From Georgenia sp. SYP-B2076 (GTDB lineage: Bacteria; Actinomycetota; Actinomycetes; Actinomycetales; Actinomycetaceae): DNA of 64,000 nucleotides. The translations under genes were made by a program, and so were the position numbers. The DNA lies in assembly GCF_003991205.1 (NCBI RefSeq), contig NZ_RXOZ01000034.1:1-64000 (forward strand). The letters run 5' to 3'. The notes below the pieces were generated by a model. The model saw nothing but the letters and a program-made list of their open reading frames with translations, had not been told where the DNA came from and searched no databases. Shown one piece after another: positions 1 to 8,088 of this stretch (its first letter is position 1; each line of letters opens with the position of its first letter).

Positions 1-1
1 C

Positions 2-787
2 GCCCTCGTCGGGCTCGCGCACCTCGCCCTGGACTCAGGGACCCTGCGCCCCGGCGCCCGCATCCGCCCCCACCTCAGTGTCACCGTCCCCTTCGACACG
101 CTGCAGCGCCTCGTCGCCGCAGCCGCCATCCGGGCGCACCGCCCCGGCTGCCCCACCACCGGCCCCGGCGCCGCGTTCGGCCTGACCGCCGTCCACACCG
201 GCCCGGTAGGCCTCACCGGCACCGCCGGGGCCGCCGGGGCCGCCGGGGCCGCGGGATTCTCCGGGACCGGCGCCGGGGCGGCGGAGGGCATCGTGGCGTG
301 TGCGGGTGGCGAGGGCTGCACCTGCGAGCCCGGCACCCTCATCGAGGCCGGCCCCGACGCTGCCGCCATGGCGGACGTGGCCGCCGCCACCTTCGAGGAC
401 GGCACGATCCTCTCCCCCGCCCTCCTAGCCCGGCTCGCCTGCGACAGCCAGATGCACCGCGTCGTCTTCGGCCCCGACTCCGAGATCCTCGACGCCGGCC
501 GCGAACAACGCCTGTTCACCGCCGCCCAGACCCGCGCCATCATCGCCCGCGACAAACGCTGCCAATACCCCCACTGCCACGCCCCACCCGGCGAGGGCGA
601 GATCCACCACTCCATCGCCTGGTGGGCCCAATTCGGCTCCACCAACATCAACCTCGGCGTCCTGCTCTGCTGGTACCACCACGACTGGGTCCACGCCCAC
701 GCCATCACCATCGAACGCCGCCACGGCCACTGGACCTTCCTCCGCCCGGACGGCACCACCATCGGCGATGCCACCCTCGCCGCCTGA
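2..787 (+). CDS. DUF222/HNH endonuclease-domain protein (13E12-repeat type), 5' end missing
   Basis: The reading frame is open from base 2, so the gene starts upstream of the window; the GTG at 293 is only an internal codon. The visible 261 residues end in a C-terminal HNH nuclease domain: a C-x4-C pair in DKRCQYPHCHAPP, then the EIHH motif, an Asn (NINLGVLLCWYHHDWVH) and the final WYHHDW-x-H. These Cys/His residues match the zinc-stabilised HNH fold typical of actinobacterial DUF222 proteins, which are often present in many copies per genome. A low-complexity Gly/Ala stretch encoded by tandem 9-bp GGGGCCGCC-like repeats lies at about 219-255, between the DUF222 part and the HNH domain. Biological role is unknown; nuclease activity is inferred from the motif only. 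Confidence 0.9.
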   Translation, partial: ALVGLAHLALDSGTLRPGARIRPHLSVTVPFDTLQRLVAAAAIRAHRPGCPTTGPGAAFGLTAVHTGPVGLTGTAGAAGAAGAAGFSGTGAGAAEGIVACAGGEGCTCEPGTLIEAGPDAAAMADVAAATFEDGTILSPALLARLACDSQMHRVVFGPDSEILDAGREQRLFTAAQTRAIIARDKRCQYPHCHAPPGEGEIHHSIAWWAQFGSTNINLGVLLCWYHHDWVHAHAITIERRHGHWTFLRPDGTTIGDATLAA

Positions 788-888
788 CACCGGGGGCCGG
801 GCGGAGGTGCGGAGAATGGGAGCAGGAGCGGTGCGCGAGAATGGCGCAGGAGCCAGGCACGACAGCCGTGGCCGGGTCGGAGGTCATC

Positions 889-1485
889 ATGAGTCAGAGC
901 ACGGGAGCTGCAGGCACGCGCGCACTCATCCTCGTCGACGTTCAGCCGACGTTCTGCGAGGGCGGCGCGCTCCCGACCGAAGGCGCCCACGCCGTGTCCG
1001 AGCGGGTGGGCCGGTACGCCACCCAGCATCGCGGGGACTACGCCGCAGTGGTGACCACCCAGGACTGGCACATCGACCCAGGCGACCACTTCTCCGAGAC
1101 GCCCGACTTCGTCGACACCTGGCCGCCGCACGGCGTCGCGGGCACCCCGGAGGCCGAGCTCCACCCCGCGCTCGCTGGTCTGCCCCTGGACGCGTCGGTG
1201 AAGAAGGGGATGTACGCGGCCGCCTACTCCGGCTTCGAGGGCACAGACGCGGACGGCCGCACCCTGGCGCAGATCCTCGAGGCCGCCGGCATCACGGCCG
1301 TCGACGTCGTCGGACTGGTCGAGTCACACTGCGTGAAGGAGACAGCGCTCGACGCCCGCAAGCTCGGGCTGGCCACCCGCGTGTTCACCGATCTGACGGT
1401 GCCCGTCAGCCCCGAGCAGGGCGTCGCGGCCCGCGAACAGATGGCGGCGGCGGGCGTCGAGCTGACGGAGTCCGGGCAGGCGTGA
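889..1485 (+). CDS. pncA: Nicotinamidase (isochorismatase-fold hydrolase)
   Basis: 198-residue cytosolic enzyme predicted to hydrolyse nicotinamide to nicotinate and ammonia for NAD salvage. Seen: the catalytic Asp in ILVDVQPTF near the N-terminus, metal-site DWH and the following His (TQDWHIDPGDHF), the catalytic Lys in VKKGMY, and the nucleophile Cys in VESHCVKET. The order and spacing are those of the PncA family and the length is normal. I chose ATG 889 because GGAGG (879-883) sits five bases upstream; an in-frame ATG at 841 would add 16 residues without a family match. It stands alone, 101 bases after the HNH gene and convergent with rsmI. Confidence 0.93.
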   Translation: MSQSTGAAGTRALILVDVQPTFCEGGALPTEGAHAVSERVGRYATQHRGDYAAVVTTQDWHIDPGDHFSETPDFVDTWPPHGVAGTPEAELHPALAGLPLDASVKKGMYAAAYSGFEGTDADGRTLAQILEAAGITAVDVVGLVESHCVKETALDARKLGLATRVFTDLTVPVSPEQGVAAREQMAAAGVELTESGQA

Positions 1486-1495
1486 GCGCGGGCCG

Positions 1496-2449
1496 TCAGC
1501 CCTTGCGCGCCAGGGCTGCCTGATAGAGCTCACGCTTGCCCAGGCCCGTCTCGGCGGCCACGGTGGCGGCCGCGTCCTTGAGCCCGGAGCCCGAGTCTGC
1601 GAGCGTGAGCACCCGCTCCACGTGGTCCTCGACGCGCGCGAGGACCGGCGGCGCCCCGGCCACGACGATCGTGATCTCGCCTCGCACGCCGTCACCCGCC
1701 CACGTCGCGAGCGCGCCGAGCCCGTCGCGCTTGACCTCTTCATAGGTCTTCGTCAGCTCGCGGCACACCGCGGCGGGACGGTCGGCGCCGAACGCGTCCG
1801 CCATGTCCGCGAGGGTGCCGGCCAGGCGGTGCGGTGACTCGAAGAAGATCATCGTCCGCGGCTCCGTTGCGAGCGCGGCCAGCGCGCGCGAACGGTCACC
1901 GGGCTTGCGCGCGACGAAACCCTCGAAGCAGAACCTGTCGGTGGCCAGCCCGGAGATCGCGAGCGCCGTCAGGACGGCGGACGGCCCAGGCAGGACGCTG
2001 ACCCGCACGCCGGCGTCGGCGGCGACACGCACCAGGCGGTAGCCGGGGTCCGAGACGGAGGGCATGCCCGCGTCGGAGACGACGAGCACGCGCGCGCCCT
2101 CCTGCGCCGCCCTCACGAGCTCGGGTGCGCGCTCGTTCTCGTTGTGCTCCTGGTAGCTGATGAGCCTGCCCTGCACCCGCACCCCGAGCCGCCCGGCCAG
2201 CGCGCGCAGGCGCCGGGTGTCCTCGGCGGCCACGATGTCCGCCTCCTCGAGGGACCGCCGGAGCCGCGGCGGGGCGTCGGCCGCATCACCGATGGGGGTG
2301 GCGGCCAGCAGGATGACGCCCGGTGTCATGGCAGGCACCGCCGACTCGGCCGACGTCGCCGACGCGGCCTGCTCCGCGTCCGCCGGCCCGTGGTGCATGG
2401 CCTCGCCCTCCGGCCGTGGTTCACTCTCGGGCTCGACGTGGGTACTCAC
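1496..2449 (-). CDS. rsmI: 16S rRNA (cytidine-1402 2'-O) methyltransferase RsmI
   Basis: SAM-dependent tetrapyrrole-methylase-fold enzyme that 2'-O-methylates C1402 in the decoding centre of 16S rRNA. Seen: LAATPIGD, the AEDTRR motif, LISYQEHNE, the [16 protein letters not shown] signature, LPGPSA and FFESPHRL, all in family order. An N-terminal extension of about 40 Ala/Glu-rich residues precedes the conserved core, which begins at an internal ATG (2329). I placed the start at GTG 2449 because GGGGAG lies nine bases upstream; GTG 2467 and ATG 2329 remain possible. The gene is divergent from the protein mannosyltransferase gene, the same pair order as Rv1003/Rv1002c of M. tuberculosis. Confidence 0.93.
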   Translation of the reverse strand: MSTHVEPESEPRPEGEAMHHGPADAEQAASATSAESAVPAMTPGVILLAATPIGDAADAPPRLRRSLEEADIVAAEDTRRLRALAGRLGVRVQGRLISYQEHNENERAPELVRAAQEGARVLVVSDAGMPSVSDPGYRLVRVAADAGVRVSVLPGPSAVLTALAISGLATDRFCFEGFVARKPGDRSRALAALATEPRTMIFFESPHRLAGTLADMADAFGADRPAAVCRELTKTYEEVKRDGLGALATWAGDGVRGEITIVVAGAPPVLARVEDHVERVLTLADSGSGLKDAAATVAAETGLGKRELYQAALARKG

Positions 2450-2621
2450 CGCACCAGTCTCCCCCACCAGGCGGCACCCACTGCGGGGACGGCCGGGCGG
2501 CTGGGATCGGGCGGCCCCGGCACCGCGGACCGGGCAACCGGGTCAGCGCCGTCGTCACGTTGAAGGGGACTGGGCAGCCCGACCCGCGCCGCTTTCCCGT
2601 TGGCGGGGACTGGCATCGCAT

Positions 2622-2656
2622 CTGACACAAGGCCTGGTCCGCCTAGACTCACCGGG
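2622..2656 (+). promoter_or_regulatory. Leaderless promoter of the protein mannosyltransferase gene
   Basis: A -35-like CTGACA at 2622-2627 and a -10 TAGACT at 2644-2649 are separated by 16 bases. The GTG start at 2657 is seven bases after the -10 box, where the transcript is expected to begin, and no Shine-Dalgarno sequence is present. This indicates a leaderless mRNA. Confidence 0.7.
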
Positions 2657-4759
2657 GTGACGACGCCCGGCCCCACGCACCGTCTCGACGGCGACGCACC
2701 CGGCCCAGGTGCCAATGAGGACAGCGCGTCCCGCGCCCCCGACGAGACCGACGGCACCGACGCCCCGATGCCGCGACGCGACACGGCCCAGGCCTCACCG
2801 GGTGCCCCCGGGGACACCGTCGCATCCCCGCCCCGAGCCGTCCTGCGGCGCAGCATCCGCGACGTCGCACCCGGGGAGCCACCTTCCGCGAACCATGGCG
2901 GCAGCCGGCGCGTCGCCACCACGGCGCCAGACACCGCAACCATCGAGGACGGCCTGCGCGACCGGCTGGGACTGCGCCCGCTCGCGGCACGCCTGGACCC
3001 CACGGCGCGCCTGTGGGGATGGGTCGGGCCGCTCGCCGTCACCGTGCTGGCCGCCGTCATGCGGCTCGTGGGCCTCAACCACCCGAGCCGCCTGATCTTT
3101 GATGAGACGTACTACGTCAAGCAGGCGTACTCCCTGCTTACGCTCGGCTACGAGGGCGAGTGGCCGGCGAAGGACGCCAACAGCCGCTTCGTCCGGGGGG
3201 ACTTCTCGGACCTGTCCACGGTGGCGGACTACGTGGTCCACCCGTCGGTGGGCAAGTGGATGATTGCCGTCGGGCTGCGCCTCTTCGGCTCCGACAACGG
3301 CGCCGGCTGGCGGTTCTCCGCGGCGGTGGTCGGCACCATCTCGGTCCTGATCCTGGCCCGGATCGCCACCAGGTTCTTCCGCTCCCCCCTGCTCGGCACG
3401 ACGGCGGGCCTGCTCCTGGCGATCGACGGCGTGCACCTCACGGAGTCGCGGACCTCGCTGCTCGACATCTTCCTGATGTTCTGGGTCCTGGTGGGCTTCT
3501 GGTTCGTCCTGAAGGACCGGGAGTGGAGCCGTGCCCGCCTGGCCCGGCGTGCCGCCGTCGAGCTCGGCTCCGACGGGCATCTCGGCGACCCATGGGGCCC
3601 CCGGCTCGGGCCCCGATGGTGGCTCGTCGGCGCGGGCGTCGCCCTGGGCCTGGCCACCGGCGTGAAGTGGTCCGGGCTGTACGCCGTCGCCGTCTTCGGG
3701 ATCATGGTGTTCGTGTGGGACGCCTGCGCGCGCAGGGCCGTGAGCCGTCGCAGGTGGCTCGCCTCGGGAGTCGTCCGCGGTGGCGTGCCGGCGTTCGTCG
3801 CGCTGGTCCCCGTGGCGGCCCTGACCTACGTCGCGACCTGGTTCTCCTGGTTCACGCACCCGGACGCCTATCGGCGTCAGTGGGCGGCCGACCTGCGCGC
3901 CACCGGCGAGGCCGTGCCCCGCGGCTGGCTCCCCGACGCCGTGAACTCCTGGTGGGAGTACCACCTCGCGATGTGGCAGTTCCACAACAACCTCGAGTCG
4001 GAGCACGCCTACGCGGCGCACCCGGCCGGGTGGATCCTGCAGATCCGGCCCACGTCCTTCTACTGGCCCGACCCGGCCCCGCCGCCCAGCGCCTGCGGCT
4101 CGGACCGGTGCGTGCAGGCGATCACGTCGATCGGCAACCCCGTCATCTGGTGGCTTGCCGCCGCGGCGCTGGTGGTGCTCGTCTATCTCGCCGTGCGCCG
4201 CAGGGACTGGCGCGCCTGGGCGATCCTCGCCGGGTACGCGGCGATGTACCTGCCGTGGTTCGCCTACGCCCACCGCACCATCTTCACCTTCTACTCCGTC
4301 GCCTTCGTGCCGTACGTGGTGCTGTGCCTGACCTTCGTCCTGGGCTGGGCGATGGGCGTGGTCCGCCTTCCCGGTGACCGTGACGAGGACCGCGCCAACG
4401 ACGAGGACCACGGCCACGACGACGCGCCAGTCCCGGCCGTCACCGTCAGCGCCCGGGCCGGAGACACCCGAGGCACCGGCGGCTCCGGAGGCTCCGGCGG
4501 CACCGTCGACGGCGAGGACGCCGTCAGCCCCGACGGCGCCCCCGGTCCCCTCGAGGCGCCCGCGGCGTCGCCGTCGCGGGCGGCGCTGCTGGTGTCCGAC
4601 GACGGGTCCGTCACCGTGACACGGACCGGCTGGGTGCTCTACGGCGTGGTCGTGGCCCTCGCCGTGGCCGTGTCCGCCTTCTACTGGCCGGTGTGGACGG
4701 GGCAGACCGTCTCCTACGACTTCTGGCACCTGCACATGTGGCTGCCGAGCTGGGTCTGA
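2657..4759 (+). CDS. pmt: Dolichyl/polyprenyl-phosphate-mannose protein O-mannosyltransferase (GT39)
   Basis: Integral membrane glycosyltransferase of about 700 residues that transfers mannose from polyprenyl-phosphate-mannose to exported proteins on the outer face of the membrane. Seen: an acidic, disordered N-terminus of about 120 residues, a first TM helix followed by the catalytic-type Asp-Glu in IFDETYYVKQAYSL, about ten further hydrophobic helices, and the conserved C-terminal four-helix block ending in YDFWHLHMWLPSWV. A charged then Gly/Ala-rich loop (about residues 575-640) is inserted before the last TM helix. Start GTG 2657 is set by the leaderless promoter; upstream in-frame codons from 2600 overlap the -35 region. 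Homologue of Rv1002c by motif and neighbour. Confidence 0.92.
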   Translation: MTTPGPTHRLDGDAPGPGANEDSASRAPDETDGTDAPMPRRDTAQASPGAPGDTVASPPRAVLRRSIRDVAPGEPPSANHGGSRRVATTAPDTATIEDGLRDRLGLRPLAARLDPTARLWGWVGPLAVTVLAAVMRLVGLNHPSRLIFDETYYVKQAYSLLTLGYEGEWPAKDANSRFVRGDFSDLSTVADYVVHPSVGKWMIAVGLRLFGSDNGAGWRFSAAVVGTISVLILARIATRFFRSPLLGTTAGLLLAIDGVHLTESRTSLLDIFLMFWVLVGFWFVLKDREWSRARLARRAAVELGSDGHLGDPWGPRLGPRWWLVGAGVALGLATGVKWSGLYAVAVFGIMVFVWDACARRAVSRRRWLASGVVRGGVPAFVALVPVAALTYVATWFSWFTHPDAYRRQWAADLRATGEAVPRGWLPDAVNSWWEYHLAMWQFHNNLESEHAYAAHPAGWILQIRPTSFYWPDPAPPPSACGSDRCVQAITSIGNPVIWWLAAAALVVLVYLAVRRRDWRAWAILAGYAAMYLPWFAYAHRTIFTFYSVAFVPYVVLCLTFVLGWAMGVVRLPGDRDEDRANDEDHGHDDAPVPAVTVSARAGDTRGTGGSGGSGGTVDGEDAVSPDGAPGPLEAPAASPSRAALLVSDDGSVTVTRTGWVLYGVVVALAVAVSAFYWPVWTGQTVSYDFWHLHMWLPSWV

Positions 4760-4896
4760 CCGCCGCGCCCTCGGCAGGGGCGCCGCCCGTGCCTGTGGCC
4801 ATAATGGGCGCGGCGGGCCCGAAGACCGGTTCCGTCCGGCGCCACGGCGCGATCCGGCGTCGTCGCGGCGCCCACCCCGAACCTGAAGGAGTCCTT

Positions 4897-5718
4897 GTGA
4901 GCCGCACCGTGCGCGGGGCCCGAGTCCTCATCACCGGAGCCACCCGCGGGATGGGCGCGCTCTTCGCCCGGCGAGCGGCTGACGAGGGCGCCAGCGAGCT
5001 GACGCTGTGGGGCCGCGACGCCGCGGCCCTCGAGCGCAGCGCCGCGGGGCTGGCACGTCCTGGCCTGCGCGTGCGCACCGACGTCGTCGACCTCACTGAC
5101 CTGGCCGCCATCGACGACGCCGCACGCTCCGTGCTCGCGGGGAACGCCACGCCGGACGTGCTGGTCAACAACGCCGGGGTCATCACGGGCAACGGGTACT
5201 TCTGGGAGCAGAATCCCCGCGAGGCGGAGGAGACCCTGCTGGTCAACACCCTCGCCCCCATGCGGCTCGTGAGCCATCTCCTCCCGGCGATGATCGCGGA
5301 CGCCGACCGGCCCAAGCGGGTCCTCAACGTGGCGTCCGCGGCCGGCCTCGTGCCCAACCCCCGCATGGCCGCGTACGCGGCCAGCAAGGCGGCCGCCCTG
5401 ACCTGGAGCGACATCCTGCGCCTCGAGCTGGAGCAGGCCGATCACGGTCACGTGCTGGTGACGACCTTCTGCCCCTCCTACGTGAGCACCGGCATGTTCG
5501 CCGGCGCCGGCGCCGTGCGCATGACCCCGGCGCTGCGCCCGGAGCGGGCCGTCGACCAGGCGTGGCGCGGCATGCTCGCCGGTCGGCCGTTCGTCATCAC
5601 CCCTCCCGGCGTCCACCTCGGCCGGGCCGCGCGCGGCATGCTCCCGGCGCGGGCGTGGGACGCGATGGCCCGGGTCTTCGGGGTGCACGGCTCGATGGAG
5701 TCCTTCACCGGGCGCTGA
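4897..5718 (+). CDS. Short-chain dehydrogenase/reductase (SDR)
   Basis: 273-residue NAD(P)-dependent oxidoreductase. Seen: the nucleotide-binding TGATRGMG near residue 13, the NNAGV motif, Ser in LNVASAAG and the catalytic YAASK. It resembles SDRs annotated as sphinganine/3-oxoacyl reductases (SDR family with a C-terminal hydrophobic LPARAWDAMARVFGV segment), but the substrate cannot be read from sequence. GTG 4897 is preceded by AAGGA (4886-4890) at good spacing. It follows the mannosyltransferase gene by 137 bases, probably with its own promoter. Confidence 0.88.
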   Translation: MSRTVRGARVLITGATRGMGALFARRAADEGASELTLWGRDAAALERSAAGLARPGLRVRTDVVDLTDLAAIDDAARSVLAGNATPDVLVNNAGVITGNGYFWEQNPREAEETLLVNTLAPMRLVSHLLPAMIADADRPKRVLNVASAAGLVPNPRMAAYAASKAAALTWSDILRLELEQADHGHVLVTTFCPSYVSTGMFAGAGAVRMTPALRPERAVDQAWRGMLAGRPFVITPPGVHLGRAARGMLPARAWDAMARVFGVHGSMESFTGR

Positions 5719-6399
5719 TCAGGCGCGCGTCACCCACACCGCCTCCGCGGCGGTGAGGCCCACCTCCCGCAGCTCCGGCCGGCCGGCGACCTGCACGGTC
5801 AGGGTGCCCGCGAAGTCCCTGCGCTCGACGACCCGCAGCTCGGTGTCGAGCGTGAGGCCCAGGTCGGCGAAGTACCGCAGCACCTGCGGGTCGACGTCGG
5901 AGATCCGGGCGACCCGCACGTGCGCCCCGCCGTCCGCGAGGTGCAGCTGCATCGCCGACGGCGCGGGCACCGTGCCGCCGCGCGTGGGGATCGGGTCGCC
6001 GTGCGGGTCCCGCGTGGGGTGGCCCAGCCGCTCGTCGAGGGCGTCGACGAGCCGCTCGGAGACGGCGTGCTCGAGCACCTCCGCCTCGTCGTGGACCTCG
6101 TCCCACCCGTAGCCGAGCTCGGCCACGAGGAACGTCTCGATGATCCGGTGCCGGCGCACGACGGCGAGCGCCGACGCCCGGCCCGTCTCGGTCAGCTCGA
6201 TGAGCCCGTACCGCGCATGGGCGAGCAGCCCCTGGGCGGTGAGCTTCTTGACCGCCTCGGAGACTGTGGAGGGCGAGAGTCCGAGCTTGCGGGCCAGCAG
6301 CGTGGTGGTCACGGGCTCGTCCGACCACTCCTGGGCGGACCAGATGACCTTGAGATAGTCCTGGTTCGCGGCCGTCAGCTCGTCAGTCACGACGGCCAC
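5719..6399 (-). CDS. mntR: Manganese-dependent repressor, DtxR/MntR family
   Basis: 226-residue metal-sensing repressor. Seen: an N-terminal winged helix (DYLKVIWSAQEW, then ARKLGLSPSTVSEAVKKL), a dimerisation/metal-binding domain (VRRHRIIETFL, HDEAEVLEHAVSERLVDALD, a GHPTRDPHGDPIPT turn) and a C-terminal SH3-like FeoA domain. It is divergent from mntH with a palindrome between them, so repression of mntH in the presence of Mn(II) is the natural inference. I placed the start at GTG 6399; a GTG at 6390 is equally possible and the longer frame to 6561 runs through the mntH promoter. Fe versus Mn specificity is inferred from the neighbour. Confidence 0.88.
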   Translation of the reverse strand: MAVVTDELTAANQDYLKVIWSAQEWSDEPVTTTLLARKLGLSPSTVSEAVKKLTAQGLLAHARYGLIELTETGRASALAVVRRHRIIETFLVAELGYGWDEVHDEAEVLEHAVSERLVDALDERLGHPTRDPHGDPIPTRGGTVPAPSAMQLHLADGGAHVRVARISDVDPQVLRYFADLGLTLDTELRVVERRDFAGTLTVQVAGRPELREVGLTAAEAVWVTRA

Positions 6400-6482
6400 G
6401 CTACTTGAGGGCGCCGTCGGGCTCGGCCCGCCCGGCTCCGCGGTGGTGACGCGGCGCCCGCGCTGTGCTTGACTGGTCGGCG

Positions 6483-6508
6483 TAGATTTCGGGTCACCGA
6501 AACTTCTA
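6483..6508. promoter_or_regulatory. Palindromic operator between mntR and mntH (probable MntR box)
   Basis: Perfect inverted repeat TTTCGG-gtca-CCGAAA at 6487-6502, flanked by TAGA on the left (6483-6486) and a looser TCTA on the right (6505-6508). It lies 19 bases before the mntH start and 84 bases before mntR. Position and symmetry suit a DtxR-family dimer site; binding is inferred. Confidence 0.65.
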
Positions 6509-6526
6509 GGCCAGGGTGGTGAGAAC

Positions 6527-7765
6527 GTGGCTTCGACGGTGCTGAGCGGGACGACACCCAAGCGCCGGGTGCTACCCCTCCTCGGGCCGGCCTTCGTCGC
6601 GGCGATCGCCTACGTCGACCCCGGCAACGTCGCGGCGAACATCACCGCAGGCGCGCGCTACGGCTTCCTGCTGGTGTGGGTCCTCGTGGTTGCCAACGCC
6701 ATGGCCGTGCTCGTCCAGTACCAGTCGGCGAAGCTCGGCCTGGTCACCGGGCGCACGCTGCCGGAGCTCATCGGCCGACGGCTGCGCCGGCGTCAGCGCC
6801 TGGCCTTCTGGGCGCAGGCGGAGGTCGTCGCGGCGGCCACCGACCTCGCCGAGGTCATCGGCGGCGCCATCGCCCTGCACCTGCTGTTCGGCACGCCCCT
6901 GCTCCTCGGCGGGCTGATCGTCGGCGTCGTCTCGATGGGCATGCTGGCGGTCCAGGACCGCTACGGCCAGCGGCGGTTCGAGTCCGTCATCATCGCCCTG
7001 CTCGCGATCATCACCATCGGGTTCCTCTCGGGCCTTGTGGTCAACCCGCCCGCCGCGGGCGACGTCGTCGCCGGGCTCGTCCCCCGCTTCGCCGGCACGG
7101 ACAGCGTGCTGCTGGCCACCAGCATGCTCGGGGCGACGGTCATGCCCCACGCGATCTACGTGCACTCCGCGCTGGTCCGGGACCGCCACGGGCACGCCAC
7201 CGACCACGGGGGCCGCGTCCGGCTCCTGCGGGCCACCCGGCTGGACGTCGTCGGCGCGCTCGGCGTCGCCGGGGTCGTGAACATCGCGATGCTGCTGCTC
7301 GCCGCGACCAGCCTGCAGGGTGTGGCGGGGACGGACACGATCGACGGCGCGCACGCGGCGGTCGTCTCCGCCCTGGGCCCGGGGATCGGGCTCGTCTTCG
7401 CGATCGGGCTCCTCGCCTCCGGCCTGGCCTCCACGTCCGTGGGTTGCTACGCGGGCGCCACGATCATGCAGGGGCTGCTCGACCGGCAGGTCCCGCTCCT
7501 GCTGCGCCGGCTGATCACGATGATCCCGGCGCTGGCCCTGCTCGGCCTAGGCGTCGACCCGACGTGGGCCCTGGTCATCAGCCAGGTCGTGCTCAGCTTC
7601 GGCATCCCGTTCGCCCTGATCCCCCTGCTGCGGTTGACCAGCGACGCCGCGCTCATGGGCGGAGCAGCCAACCGGCCGGTGGTGCGCTGGGCGTTGACGG
7701 CGATCGTCGTCGTGGTCGCGGTGCTCAACCTCGTCCTGATCGCCCTCACCGTGACGGGCGTCTGA
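6527..7765 (+). CDS. mntH: Nramp-type divalent metal (Mn2+) transporter MntH
   Basis: 412-residue proton-coupled Mn(II)/Fe(II) importer of the inner membrane with about eleven TM helices. Seen: the signature DPGNVAANITAG in TM1 and MPHAIYVHSA in TM6, which carry the Asp, Asn and Met metal ligands of the Nramp family. Length is normal. GTG 6527 is the only reasonable start; GGTGAG (6517-6522) is a weak ribosome site. Divergent partner of the MntR-type repressor, from which it is separated by the palindrome at 6483-6508. Confidence 0.95.
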   Translation: MASTVLSGTTPKRRVLPLLGPAFVAAIAYVDPGNVAANITAGARYGFLLVWVLVVANAMAVLVQYQSAKLGLVTGRTLPELIGRRLRRRQRLAFWAQAEVVAAATDLAEVIGGAIALHLLFGTPLLLGGLIVGVVSMGMLAVQDRYGQRRFESVIIALLAIITIGFLSGLVVNPPAAGDVVAGLVPRFAGTDSVLLATSMLGATVMPHAIYVHSALVRDRHGHATDHGGRVRLLRATRLDVVGALGVAGVVNIAMLLLAATSLQGVAGTDTIDGAHAAVVSALGPGIGLVFAIGLLASGLASTSVGCYAGATIMQGLLDRQVPLLLRRLITMIPALALLGLGVDPTWALVISQVVLSFGIPFALIPLLRLTSDAALMGGAANRPVVRWALTAIVVVVAVLNLVLIALTVTGV

Positions 7766-8088
7766 CTCTCCCAGCCGGGCGGGACGTGACGAACCACGTC
7801 GCCGAAAACTTCGTACGGACTATCAGTACGAAGTTTTCGGCTGGTGTCCTATCAGTACGAAGTTACCGGCTGGGGTCGCGTCGCCGGGCGGCGGCGGACG
7901 GCGAGCGCTTCACCGGTGGCGGCCCTGCGGCGCCGGAGGGGGACGACGGTGGCCCCAGCGCGCCGCCGGGCCGGCCGCGGGGCGGTGCCGTACGGTGGCC
8001 CAAGATCCGCCCCTGCCCGGGAGCCGGCACCACCTCGCCGCCGCCCCGGGCCTGCCCTGGGCGTACACGCCCACCCGGGAGCGCAGCC
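7766..8088. other. Intergenic stretch with nested inverted and direct repeats
   Basis: No gene recognised. It holds the repeat structure at 7801-7873, then about 215 bases of GC-rich sequence with no clear motif other than the GGGAG ribosome site of the next gene. Confidence 0.7.
7801..7873. repeat. 16-bp perfect inverted repeat overlapped by a 25-bp direct repeat
   Basis: GCCGAAAACTTCGTAC at 7801-7816 is the exact reverse complement of 7826-7841, with nine bases between. The segment 7820-7844 (CTATCAGTACGAAG...CTGG) recurs at 7849-7873 with two base changes, a 29-base period. The sequence is AT-richer than its surroundings. It could end mntH transcription, serve as an operator array or be a mobile-element scar; no T-run follows the stem. 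Confidence 0.75.

Noticed and set aside
298-888. In-frame upstream extension of pncA by about 197 codons
   Set aside because: It runs antiparallel in composition through the HNH gene in another frame, is Arg/Pro-rich with no family match, and the nicotinamidase core begins just after ATG 889 with its own ribosome site.
2600-2656. Upstream start of the mannosyltransferase at 2600
   Set aside because: It would place the coding sequence across the -35/-10 promoter elements that lead to GTG 2657.
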